5,719 bases of DNA from JAVKFF01 sp040226215 (GCA_040226215.1 JAVKFF010000117.1:1-5719), one strand, 5' to 3'; counted from the stretch's first letter, positions 1-5,719 are shown. Numbers and translations are program-made. Notes: generated by a model from the sequence alone, not told the origin.

Positions 1-936
1 CGCGCCCTGACCCGCGCCAGCCATGGCTTCCTCAAGGCGCCGCCAGCTGGCTTCGCAAGCGCGCCGCTGCTCAAGCCGCGCGGTGTCGTCCTGCTCGCCG
101 GTGCGGCGGAGGCCGACCGCTTCCATGCCGAAGTGGCAGGCGACCCGGCGCTCGAGGAGGTGGCGATCGAGGACGTCCGCGCCATGGTGCCGCCGCTCAG
201 ACCCGACGCCTACGCCTTCGCCGCCTTCGAGCGCGGCGCGACCGAGATCGACGTGGCGGCCCTGCATCAGGGATTCCTCGCCGGCTTCAAGGCGCTGGGC
301 GGCCGCGTCGCGCTCGACGCCGGCGTCACCCGCATCGAGCGGCGGAGCGGGCGCTGGCACATCGCGGCAGGCGCGCACGCCTTCGAGGCCGACGTGATCG
401 TGAATGCCGCCGGCGCCTGGTCGGACCGCGTGGCGGCGCTGGCCGGGGCCCGGCCCGTCGGCCTTGTCCCCAAGCGGCGCACCGCGGTGATCCTGCCGCC
501 GCCCGAAGGCGCTGACCCCGCCGGCTGGCCGGTCGTCGGCGATTTCGCGGAGACCTTCTACTTCAAACCGGAAACCGGCAACCTGCTCGCCTCGCCGGCC
601 GACGCGACGCCGTCCGATCCCTGCGACGCGCAGCCGGAGGAACTCGACGTCGCGCTCGTCGTGGACCGTATCGAGACGGTGCTCGGCTACCAGGTCCGGC
701 GGGTACTGCACCGCTGGGCGGGCCTGCGCACCTTCGCGCCGGACGGCAATCCGGTGATCGGCTGGGATCCCGCCGTCGAGGGCTTCTTCTGGCTCGCCGG
801 TCAGGGCGGCTACGGCATCCAGACGGCGGCCGGCATGGCCCGGCTGACGGCGGCGGAAATCGCCGGGGGTCCCGCCCCGATTGCCGGTCTCGACACTGCC
901 GCGGTATCGCCCGCCCGCTTCGCCGCCGCCGCCTGA
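1..936 (+). CDS. FAD-dependent oxidoreductase, DadA/glycine oxidase-like (DAO fold), 5' truncated
   Basis: The frame is open from base 1 to the TGA at 934-936, giving 311 residues. A GTG at 133 is an internal Val codon, not the start, because the upstream residues (RASHGFLKAPPAGFASAPLL, then PRGVVLLAG) are family-like. Full-length relatives have about 370-390 residues, so the N-terminal FAD-binding GxGxxG region lies off the left edge. Visible family marks are the second FAD-contacting segment DVIVNAAGAWSDRVA (residues 131-145), an aromatic-rich substrate-domain strand ETFYFKPETGNLLASP (184-199), and the C-terminal block WAGLRTFAPDGNPVIG plus WLAGQGGYGIQT (239-275), which closes over the flavin. 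Known members oxidatively deaminate D-amino acids, glycine or sarcosine to the oxo or imino acid. The substrate here is unknown. The gene sits upstream of an amino acid ABC transporter on the same strand, which suggests import followed by oxidation. It could equally act on another secondary or primary amine. Confidence 0.9.
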   Translation, partial: RALTRASHGFLKAPPAGFASAPLLKPRGVVLLAGAAEADRFHAEVAGDPALEEVAIEDVRAMVPPLRPDAYAFAAFERGATEIDVAALHQGFLAGFKALGGRVALDAGVTRIERRSGRWHIAAGAHAFEADVIVNAAGAWSDRVAALAGARPVGLVPKRRTAVILPPPEGADPAGWPVVGDFAETFYFKPETGNLLASPADATPSDPCDAQPEELDVALVVDRIETVLGYQVRRVLHRWAGLRTFAPDGNPVIGWDPAVEGFFWLAGQGGYGIQTAAGMARLTAAEIAGGPAPIAGLDTAAVSPARFAAAA

Positions 937-1114
937 TCCGGCACCGGCGCAAAGGTCTTGGATTGGAGACAAACCTATTGGCAACGGCATCTGAGTAGGG
1001 GAACATCCTGGCCATGTGTTGTCGGGTTTCCCTCGGGTCGTGCGCCGCGCGCGGGCCTGGCCATGAAAGCGTGCCGGCTGCCGGATGCGTTCGGGTCGCG
1101 GAGTGGGTGGAGCC
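937..1114 (+). promoter_or_regulatory. Intergenic region, probable promoter/leader of the transporter operon
   Basis: This 178-base gap is the longest non-coding stretch in the window. Bases 945-1010 are clearly AT-richer than the flanking genes, as expected of a promoter. The best sigma-70-like guess is TTGGCA (978-983) with GAACAT (1001-1006) at 17-base spacing, but the -10 element matches the consensus at only 3 of 6 positions. I see no convincing terminator for the upstream oxidoreductase, so read-through into livG is possible. A 10-bp direct repeat, CCTGGCCATG, occurs at 1007-1016 and 1056-1065; its role is unknown and it may be chance. Confidence 0.3.
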
Positions 1115-1118
1115 ATGA
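1014..1118 (+). CDS. Possible short leader peptide (34 aa) ending on the livG start codon
   Basis: An ATG at 1014 opens a 34-codon frame that begins MCCRVSLGSC, contains a further Cys near residue 25, and ends at a TGA (1116-1118) overlapping the livG ATG as ATGA. A purine-rich AGGGGA at 997-1002 could serve as a ribosome site, although its 11-base spacing is long. The overlap geometry would allow translational coupling to livG. Against it being a gene, third-position G/C is lower than in neighbouring genes (about ten of the codons end in A or T) and I recognise no family. It may be a non-functional chance frame or an upstream regulatory ORF. Confidence 0.15.
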   Translation: MCCRVSLGSCAARGPGHESVPAAGCVRVAEWVEP

Positions 1119-1882
1119 CCGCGCTCCTGCAGGCAGAGCATATCGCCAAAAGTTTCGGCGGTGTCCGCGCCGTGGTCGATGCCAGCCTGACGGTCGAGCA
1201 GGGCACGATCACCGGCCTGATCGGTCCGAACGGCGCGGGCAAGACGACGCTGTTCAACATCCTTTCCGGCACGCTGGACGCCGATGGCGGCCGGGTGCGC
1301 TTCGCCGGCGAGGACATCACCGACCGGACCTCCGAGCATATCGCCCGCATCGGCCTGACCCGCACCTTCCAGATCGCCCGGGGCTTCCCGTCGCTGACGG
1401 TGCTGGAGAGCCTGATGCTCTATGCCCCCGACCAGGCGGGGGACCATCTCGGCACCGCGCTGTTCCGGCCGGGCGCGTGGCGTCGGCAGGATCGGGCGAT
1501 CGCCAGCAAGGCGCTGGCGGTGGCGGACAAGCTTCGCCTCGACCATGTGCTCGACAACCTGACGACGGCGCTGTCCGGCGGCCAGAAGAAGCTGCTGGAG
1601 ATCGGCCGGGCGCTGATGGCGGAACCCAGGCTGATCCTGCTCGACGAGCCGGTGGCGGGCGTCAACCCGACCCTCTCGCGCGAGATCGCCGACCGGCTGA
1701 TCGAGCTCAAGGGCGAGGGCTACAGCTTCCTCATCATCGAGCACGACATGGACACCGTCGCCAGCCTCTGCGATCCGGTCTACGTCATGGCCGAGGGGCG
1801 CGACCTGATGTCCGGCAGCTTCGCCGAGGTGGCGGCGAGCCGGGCGGTGCAGGACGCCTATCTCGGCTATGCGCCGGCATGA
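1115..1882 (+). CDS. livG: HAAT-family ABC transporter ATP-binding protein LivG
   Basis: This 255-residue cytoplasmic ATPase binds the LivH/LivM permease and pairs with LivF to hydrolyse ATP for amino acid uptake. All ABC motifs are present: Walker A GPNGAGKTT (37-45), Q-loop Gln86 in RTFQIAR, signature LSGGQ (153-157), Walker B LILLDEP (173-179), and H-loop His210 in IIEHDMD. IGLTRTFQIARGFPSLTVLE and the D-loop AGVNP are typical of LivG rather than LivF. The length matches the family (about 250-260). I chose ATG 1115 over the in-frame ATG 1085 because MTALLQAEHI aligns with family N-termini and GGAG occurs upstream at 1100-1103 (11-base spacing) and again at 1109-1112 (only 2 bases). The stop is 13 bases before the livF ATG, so the two are co-transcribed. 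Confidence 0.95.
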   Translation: MTALLQAEHIAKSFGGVRAVVDASLTVEQGTITGLIGPNGAGKTTLFNILSGTLDADGGRVRFAGEDITDRTSEHIARIGLTRTFQIARGFPSLTVLESLMLYAPDQAGDHLGTALFRPGAWRRQDRAIASKALAVADKLRLDHVLDNLTTALSGGQKKLLEIGRALMAEPRLILLDEPVAGVNPTLSREIADRLIELKGEGYSFLIIEHDMDTVASLCDPVYVMAEGRDLMSGSFAEVAASRAVQDAYLGYAPA

Positions 1883-1895
1883 GGGCGCGCCGGGC

Positions 1896-2675
1896 ATGAG
1901 CGAACTGACGGTCAGCGACCTGAGGGGCGGCTACTCCACCGCCGACAGCATCCTGAAGGGCGTCGACCTCGCCGTCAGGCCGGGTCGCATCGTCGCCATC
2001 ATCGGGCCGAACGGCGCGGGCAAGTCGACTCTGCTGAAGGCGATCGCCGGGTTGATCCGCATCACCGGCGGCGAGATCACCGTGGACGGCGCGTCGATCA
2101 CCCGGTCGAACACGCGCGCCATCGTCCAGCGCGGCATCGGCTTCGTGCCGCAGGAGGCGAACGTCTTCCCCACCTTGTCGGTACGCGAGAACCTGGAGAT
2201 GGGCGGCTGGCTGGCACCGAGGGAGACCCGGCACCGGGTCGAGGCCATGTTTGGCCGCTTCCCCATCCTGGCGGAGAAGCGGCGCCAGGCCGCCGCCAGC
2301 CTGTCCGGCGGGCAGCGGCAGATCCTTTCCATGGCCATGGCGATGATGACCGAGCCCGGCATCCTGCTGCTCGACGAGCCGACCGCCGGCCTCAGCCCGA
2401 TCGCGGCGACCGAGCTGTTCGACACGGTGGTCGCCATCCGCGACACCGGCGTGGCCGTGGCCATGGTGGAGCAGAACGCGCTGGCCGCCCTCGGCCGCTC
2501 GGACGACGCCTACCTGCTGGTCGACGGGCGCAACGCCAAGACGGGCAGCGCGGCGGAATTTCTCGCAGACGAATCGGTGCGGCACATGTTCCTTGGCGAC
2601 CGCGCCGCTTCCGCCCCACCACCAGGCGGGGCCGAAAGCAATGAAAGCCAAACAAGGAGGCAAGACGATGCGTAA
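1896..2675 (+). CDS. livF: HAAT-family ABC transporter ATP-binding protein LivF
   Basis: This 259-residue protein is the second cytoplasmic ATPase of the transporter. It has Walker A GPNGAGKST (37-45), Q-loop Gln86 in GFVPQEANVFPTL, signature LSGGQ (136-140) and Walker B ILLLDEP (156-162). The usual switch histidine is Gln193 (AMVEQNALAAL), which is characteristic of LivF and not a defect. I prefer ATG 1896 (MSELTVSDL) over ATG 1869, which lies within livG, because family proteins start here; GAGG at 1881-1884 is a modest ribosome site with 11-base spacing. The family body normally ends near MFLG (231-234). Here about 25 further polar and Pro-rich residues follow, running through the ribosome site of the next gene and overlapping its start by 8 bases. 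This tail is unlikely to be structured and probably reflects a relaxed stop position that gives translational coupling. Confidence 0.94.
   Translation: MSELTVSDLRGGYSTADSILKGVDLAVRPGRIVAIIGPNGAGKSTLLKAIAGLIRITGGEITVDGASITRSNTRAIVQRGIGFVPQEANVFPTLSVRENLEMGGWLAPRETRHRVEAMFGRFPILAEKRRQAAASLSGGQRQILSMAMAMMTEPGILLLDEPTAGLSPIAATELFDTVVAIRDTGVAVAMVEQNALAALGRSDDAYLLVDGRNAKTGSAAEFLADESVRHMFLGDRAASAPPPGGAESNESQTRRQDDA
2654..2660 (+). promoter_or_regulatory. Strong ribosome binding site of the binding-protein gene
   Basis: AAGGAGG lies 7 bases upstream of ATG 2668 and is a near-perfect Shine-Dalgarno match at optimal spacing. It decides the start of the binding protein against in-frame ATGs at 2593 and 2641. 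It is inside the livF coding tail, so ribosomes ending livF at 2675 pass directly over it. Strong initiation fits the need for excess binding protein over permease. Confidence 0.85.
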
Positions 2676-3873
2676 GACATTCCATGTTCGCCGCCGGCAG
2701 TTCCTCGCCGGCACGGCCGCCGGTGCCGGCCTGCTGGCCATGCCGGCGATCGTGCGCGCCCAGCCCGCGGCCTTGAGGATCGGCACGCTGACGCCGCTCA
2801 CCGGCGCCGGCGGCAGCTATGGCCCGTCCATGCGCGATGCCATCGTCGGCGTCGTCGATGCCGTCAACGCCGCGGGCGGCGTTCTCGGCCAGCCGATCGA
2901 AATCGTCTCCGAGGACACCCAGACCAATCCCGAGGCGGCGGTGCGCGCGGCGCGCAAGCTGGTCGACCTCGACGCCGTGTCGGCGGTGATGGGCACCTGG
3001 GCCTCGGCCTGCACCACCGCCGTGGCGCCGGTGTGCTGGGAATCGGCGCGCATGCTGTTCACCGTCTCGGGCGCGGACTCGATCACCCAGCTGCCGCATA
3101 TGGGCTACATCATCCGCACCCAGCCCAACAGCGAGTTGCAGATCCGCGTGGCGGCGGAGTTCATGATCGCCCAGGGCGCCACGCGCATGGCCTGGATCGG
3201 CCCGCAGACGCCGTTCGCGGAGAGCTCCATCGCCATCATGGCCGAGGTCGCGGCGGCCAACGGCGCCTCCATGGAGAGCCTGATCTACGAGGCCGACAAG
3301 ACCTCCTATCGCTCCGAGGTCGACCAGATCATGGCCGGCGAGCCCGACTTCCTGCTGCTCGGCGGCTATGCCACCGACACCACGGTCCTGCTGCGCGACC
3401 TCTACCAGGCGGGCTACGAGGGCGGCATGATCGGCCCGGCCTACGCGGTCAACCAGTCGCTGCTCGACGCCCTGCCGGCCGAGGTGGTTGAGGGCGTGTT
3501 CACCTGGGAGGGCACGCCGGACATCGACTCCACCGCCTATACCCGGGTGCAGGAGATCCTCGGCGTCGACGTCGTCGACCCCTATTCGGCGCAGACCTAC
3601 GACCACGCCAGTCTCTGCATCCTGGCGGCGGCCGCCGCCGGCGACGCCAGCGGCGAGGCGATCCGCGACGCGGTGCGCACGATCAGCCAGGGCGACGGCG
3701 AGGCGGTGGACAACGCGGTCGACGGGCTGGAGATCCTGGCCGCCGGCGGCGCCATCAACTACACCGGCGCCGGCGGGCCCTGCGACTTCACCGAGATCGG
3801 CGACATCACCGGCACCCAGTTCCTGATCAAGCGGGTCGAGGGTGGCGCGGCGGTCGATTTCGAGCGCATCTGA
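2668..3873 (+). CDS. Tat-exported ABC transporter substrate-binding protein, LivK-like (Peripla_BP_6 type)
   Basis: This 401-residue periplasmic binding protein captures the solute and delivers it to LivHM. The N-terminus has a twin-arginine signal: VRRRQFLAG (8-15), then an Ala/Gly-rich hydrophobic stretch and MPAIVRA followed by QPA, with predicted cleavage after Ala31. The mature part follows the Leu/Ile/Val-binding fold: LRIGTLTPLTGAGGSYG (36-52), GQPIEIVSEDTQTNPEAAV (74-92), the ligand-loop region GTWASACTTAVAPV (109-122), YIIRTQPNSELQ (147-158), and hinge-following segments such as DFLLLGGYATDTTVLLRDL (227-245). The loop GTWASAC differs from the E. coli LivJ/LivK ligand loop, so branched-chain specificity should not be assumed; other amino acids, amides, urea-like compounds or small carboxylates are possible. 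It contains Cys residues at 115, 123, 317 and 372. The start is set by the AAGGAGG upstream. Confidence 0.93.
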   Translation: MRKTFHVRRRQFLAGTAAGAGLLAMPAIVRAQPAALRIGTLTPLTGAGGSYGPSMRDAIVGVVDAVNAAGGVLGQPIEIVSEDTQTNPEAAVRAARKLVDLDAVSAVMGTWASACTTAVAPVCWESARMLFTVSGADSITQLPHMGYIIRTQPNSELQIRVAAEFMIAQGATRMAWIGPQTPFAESSIAIMAEVAAANGASMESLIYEADKTSYRSEVDQIMAGEPDFLLLGGYATDTTVLLRDLYQAGYEGGMIGPAYAVNQSLLDALPAEVVEGVFTWEGTPDIDSTAYTRVQEILGVDVVDPYSAQTYDHASLCILAAAAAGDASGEAIRDAVRTISQGDGEAVDNAVDGLEILAAGGAINYTGAGGPCDFTEIGDITGTQFLIKRVEGGAAVDFERI

Positions 3874-3884
3874 CACCAGGCCAT

Positions 3885-3918
3885 CGGGACGGCCGGCTTC
3901 GCGGCGCCGGCCGTCCCG
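3885..3918 (+). terminator. Intra-operon perfect hairpin (partial terminator or mRNA-stabilising stem)
   Basis: CGGGACGGCCGGC (3885-3897) is exactly reverse-complementary to GCCGGCCGTCCCG (3906-3918), giving a 13-bp stem almost entirely of G-C pairs with an 8-base loop (3898-3905). It starts 12 bases after the binding-protein stop. The sequence after it, CTTCTTCCCC, is pyrimidine-rich but is not a true U-tract, so full intrinsic termination is doubtful. Stems in this position are known in other binding-protein operons to protect the upstream mRNA or attenuate downstream transcription, raising binding protein over permease. That role is inferred here; the inverted repeat itself is plain in the sequence. 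Confidence 0.6.
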
Positions 3919-3952
3919 CTTCTTCCCCGGAAAACGAGGTCACGGCGCGCCC

Positions 3953-4816
3953 ATGGAGCTGGTGCCCCAGCTGATCATCAACGGCCTGCTCTATGGCAGC
4001 CTGCTGGCCCTGCCGGCGATCGGCTTCACGACGATCTTCGCCGTGCTGCGATTCCCGAACTTCTCGGTGGCGTCGATCGCCACCATCGGCGCCTTTGCGG
4101 CGCTGGTCGCCAATGTCGATTTCGGCCTGCCGATCATCGCCTCGGTCGCCGTCGCCTTCCTGGTCGCCGGCGCCGTCGGCGTGGCGACCGACAAGATCGT
4201 GCTGCAGCCCATGCGGCCCTACGGCGCGCTGACCACGGCCATCGCCTCCATCGCGCTGACCGTGGTGCTGGAGAACATGGTCCGCTTCGGCTTCGGCAAC
4301 GACATCCGCGGCTACGACCTGCCGATCCTGCGCGACTGGCGCTTCTGGGGCGTCCGGGTGGGGCCGCAGCAGGTGGAGAACCTGATCGTCTCGGCCGCGG
4401 TGATGACGGCGCTCTTCCTCTTCCTGCGCTTCGGGCGCTTCGGCAAGGCCATGCGCGCCGTCGCCGACAATCCGCAGCTGGCCCTGCTGAAGGGCATCCC
4501 GACCGAGCGGGTCACCCAGCTCGCCGTGTTCATCGCCATGGGGCTGGTCGGCATCGGCGGCGTGCTGCAGGGGCTCGGCACGGCCATCGATCCCCTGACC
4601 GGCTTCCGCTTCATCCTGTCGATCTTCGCCGCCGCCGTGGTCGGCGGCCTCGGCAGCATCCCCGGCGCGGTGGCCGGCGCCTTCATCATCGGCGTCGGCG
4701 AGGAACTGTCGGTCGCCGTGCTCGACGCCACCTACAAGAGCACGGTCGGCTTCATCGCCATCCTGCTGGTGCTGACGCTCAGGCCCCAGGGCCTGCTCGG
4801 CCGCAAGCGGACCTGA
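3953..4816 (+). CDS. livH: HAAT-family ABC transporter permease LivH
   Basis: This 287-residue inner-membrane protein forms half of the translocation channel with LivM. Hydrophobic segments lie at roughly residues 8-30, 36-54, 58-80, 95-112, 144-160, 186-208, 219-250 and 262-277. The N-terminal block LIINGLLYGSLLALPAIGFT, the cytoplasmic coupling loop GKAMRAVADNPQLALLKGI (164-182) that contacts the ATPases, VGGLGSIPGAVAGAFIIG (230-247), and the C-terminal RPQGLLGRK are LivH hallmarks. ATG 3953 (MELVPQL) was chosen because the in-frame upstream extension to 3842 runs through the hairpin and reads as Arg/Ser/Pro-rich non-family sequence. The ribosome site is poor: the nearest candidate, GAGG at 3936-3939, is 13 bases away. 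That suggests weaker translation than the binding protein. Confidence 0.94.
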   Translation: MELVPQLIINGLLYGSLLALPAIGFTTIFAVLRFPNFSVASIATIGAFAALVANVDFGLPIIASVAVAFLVAGAVGVATDKIVLQPMRPYGALTTAIASIALTVVLENMVRFGFGNDIRGYDLPILRDWRFWGVRVGPQQVENLIVSAAVMTALFLFLRFGRFGKAMRAVADNPQLALLKGIPTERVTQLAVFIAMGLVGIGGVLQGLGTAIDPLTGFRFILSIFAAAVVGGLGSIPGAVAGAFIIGVGEELSVAVLDATYKSTVGFIAILLVLTLRPQGLLGRKRT

Positions 4817-4821
4817 GGAGG
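4815..4821 (+). promoter_or_regulatory. Ribosome binding site of livM overlapping the livH stop
   Basis: GAGGAGG begins within the livH TGA (4814-4816) and lies 7 bases before ATG 4829. It is a strong Shine-Dalgarno at good spacing. The overlap with the stop codon favours re-initiation, keeping LivH and LivM production balanced. Confidence 0.8.
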
Positions 4822-4828
4822 CGCGGCC

Positions 4829-5617
4829 ATGCTCAGCTATCTCGCTTCCATCGGCGTCACCATCGGCGTCTACGCCCTGCTCGCCCTCGGCCTCAACGTC
4901 GCCTGGGGCCTGACGGGCATGATCAATCTCGGTCTCGCCGGCTTCTTCGCGCTCGGCGCCTATGCCAGCGCCATCGCCACCACCTCGGGCGGTATGCCGA
5001 TCGTCGGCGGCGTCGTGCTCGGCTTCCTGTTCGCCGGGGCCGGCGGGCTGCTGCTGGCGGCCATCACGCTCCGGCTGCGCGGCGACTATCTCGCCATCAT
5101 CACGCTCGGCTTCTCCGAAAGCGTGCGCCTGTTCGCCAGCAACGAGACCTGGCTGACCAGGGGTGCCGACGGCATCTCCAACATCCCCGGCCCGTGGCGC
5201 GGCGAGCTCACCCCGTTCGAGTTCAACGTGCTGTTCCTCGGGCTCACCACCGTGGTACTGATCGCCGTCACCGTGCTGCTGCGCAACCTCGCCAACGGCC
5301 CCTATGGCCGGGCGCTCAGGGCGGTCCGCGACGACGACATCGTCGCCGGGGTTGCCGGCAAGCCGGTCGCCCGCCTGCGCCTCCAGGCCTTCACCCTGTC
5401 TGCCGGCCTGCTCGGCCTCGCCGGGGCGCTCTACGGCCACTACAACAGCTACATCGCGCCCGACGTCTTCCGGCCGCTGATCACCATCTACATCTTCCTG
5501 GCGCTGACCGCGGGCGGCCCCGGCAACATGCTGGGCGCCCTGGCGCGATCATCGCGCTGCTGTTCGGCATCCTGCTGCCGGCCCTGGGCAAGGCTCGCGC
5601 CACCGCCCGCCAGCTGA
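4829..5617 (+). CDS. livM: HAAT-family ABC transporter permease LivM, reading frame broken near its 3' end
   Basis: The second inner-membrane permease reads cleanly to about residue 239. Family marks are ALGLNVAWGLTGMINLGLAG (19-38), LRGDYLAIITLGFSESVR (83-100), TRGADGISNIPGP (110-122), coupling loop GRALRAVRDDDIVAGVAG (160-177), AFTLSAGLLGLAGALYGHY (187-205) and FLALTAGGPGNMLGAL (223-238). Hydrophobic segments lie near 6-28, 34-50, 55-80, 133-152, 186-205 and 216-235. After GNMLGALA the translated frame turns into ARSSRCCSASCC and stops at 5615-5617, which is not LivM-like. Complete LivM proteins run about 290-350 residues and usually end in a last membrane segment plus an RPxGL motif, neither of which is present. 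A single missing base near 5541-5548 (for example GCGGCG read as GCGCG) would restore a hydrophobic frame. The last 20 or so residues of this ORF should not be trusted. Confidence 0.85.
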   Translation: MLSYLASIGVTIGVYALLALGLNVAWGLTGMINLGLAGFFALGAYASAIATTSGGMPIVGGVVLGFLFAGAGGLLLAAITLRLRGDYLAIITLGFSESVRLFASNETWLTRGADGISNIPGPWRGELTPFEFNVLFLGLTTVVLIAVTVLLRNLANGPYGRALRAVRDDDIVAGVAGKPVARLRLQAFTLSAGLLGLAGALYGHYNSYIAPDVFRPLITIYIFLALTAGGPGNMLGALARSSRCCSASCCRPWARLAPPPAS

Positions 5618-5719
5618 AGGATTCGACCCAGGTCCGTGGCATCGAGGCGATCTCGTTCCGCGGCATGCCGAGCTGGGCCGGCGAGAGCCTCCGGAGCCGC
5701 CTGCTCGACAACCCCGCCG
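5545..5719 (+). other. Shifted open frame at the right edge, pseudopilin-like rather than LivM-like
   Basis: From GCG at 5545 the frame one base back from livM is open to the window edge (58 codons). It begins AIIALLFGILLPALGKAR, continues ATARQLKDSTQVRGI and ends with a less recognisable part (EAISFRGMPSWAGESL and onward). The first 33 residues closely resemble the remembered N-terminal helix of prepilin-like proteins of planctomycetes, where AIIALLIGILLPALGKAR is a recurrent block following the FTLIELLVV signal. No such signal precedes it here; the same frame upstream reads RQHAGRPG. It could be the true LivM tail after a one-base sequencing or biological frameshift, or foreign sequence joined at a short shared stretch. 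I cannot decide from the window alone. Confidence 0.5.

Noticed and set aside
23..397. + strand frame (124 aa) inside the oxidoreductase
   Set aside because: Its Ser/Arg/Pro-rich translation is in a shifted frame. The oxidoreductase frame is open from base 1 with family-like sequence.
563..1897. Antisense open frame (444 aa) spanning the oxidoreductase, the gap and livG
   Set aside because: It crosses two genes and the intergenic region, and its Arg/Pro-rich end and lack of motifs mark it as a GC-driven shadow.
958..1899. + strand frame (313 aa) running through the gap and livG
   Set aside because: It overlaps livG in another frame, and the translation is Arg/Gly/Pro-rich with no ABC motifs.
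2611..2632. Small GC hairpin (5-bp stem) shortly before the binding-protein ribosome site
   Set aside because: A five-base stem is expected by chance at this GC content and lies within livF coding sequence.
2392..3876. Antisense open frame (494 aa) opposite the binding protein
   Set aside because: Its Asp/Arg/Gly/Ala/His-rich composition has no recognisable motif, and it is fully opposite a gene with a convincing signal peptide and fold.
3827..5440. Long antisense open frame (537 aa) opposite livH/livM
   Set aside because: Its translation is a low-complexity mix of Gly, Ala, Asp, Glu, Arg, Gln and His, typical of the antisense of GC-rich genes. The + strand carries two clear permeases here.
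5481..5711. Antisense frame (76 aa) at the right edge
   Set aside because: It is the reverse of the LivM-to-pseudopilin junction and shows no motif. The + strand frame there has recognisable sequence.
1..5719. CRISPR arrays, tRNA/rRNA genes, insertion sequences
   Set aside because: I saw no regularly spaced repeats, no tRNA-like cloverleaf and no transposase or terminal inverted repeats on either strand.

Overview
The window is high-GC DNA (roughly 70% by eye) with strongly G/C-biased third codon positions. All five certain, substantially complete genes and the partial first gene lie on the + strand. Gene content, codon bias and protein style (DadA-like oxidoreductase, LivGF/LivHM transporter, Tat-exported binding protein) suggest a proteobacterium, most likely an alphaproteobacterium. 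This is inference from the sequence; no marker gene is present. The odd length and the open reading frames at both edges suggest a short contig from a draft or metagenome assembly, though this cannot be proved from the window.

Layout: (1) 1-936 is the C-terminal four-fifths or so of a DAO-fold FAD-dependent amino acid oxidoreductase whose start is off the left edge. (2) 937-1114 is the only sizeable non-coding gap. It is locally AT-richer, probably carries the transporter promoter, and could encode a short Cys-containing leader peptide that ends at the first transporter gene. (3) 1115-5617 is a branched-chain/hydrophobic amino acid type (HAAT) ABC transporter operon in the order livG, livF, binding protein, livH, livM. 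Most junctions are tightly coupled. A perfect 13-bp hairpin separates the binding protein gene from livH. (4) At about 5545 the livM reading frame breaks. The frame that continues to the right edge does not look like a LivM C-terminus and instead resembles the N-terminus of a planctomycete-type pseudopilin.

How the genes work together: the Tat-exported binding protein captures an amino acid or related amide-type solute in the periplasm. LivH and LivM form the membrane channel, LivG and LivF power it, and the upstream FAD enzyme is a plausible first catabolic step for the imported amine or amino acid. The substrate cannot be fixed from sequence alone. I see no wholly new system. The points most worth checking are the livM 3' junction, the intra-operon hairpin and the possible leader peptide.
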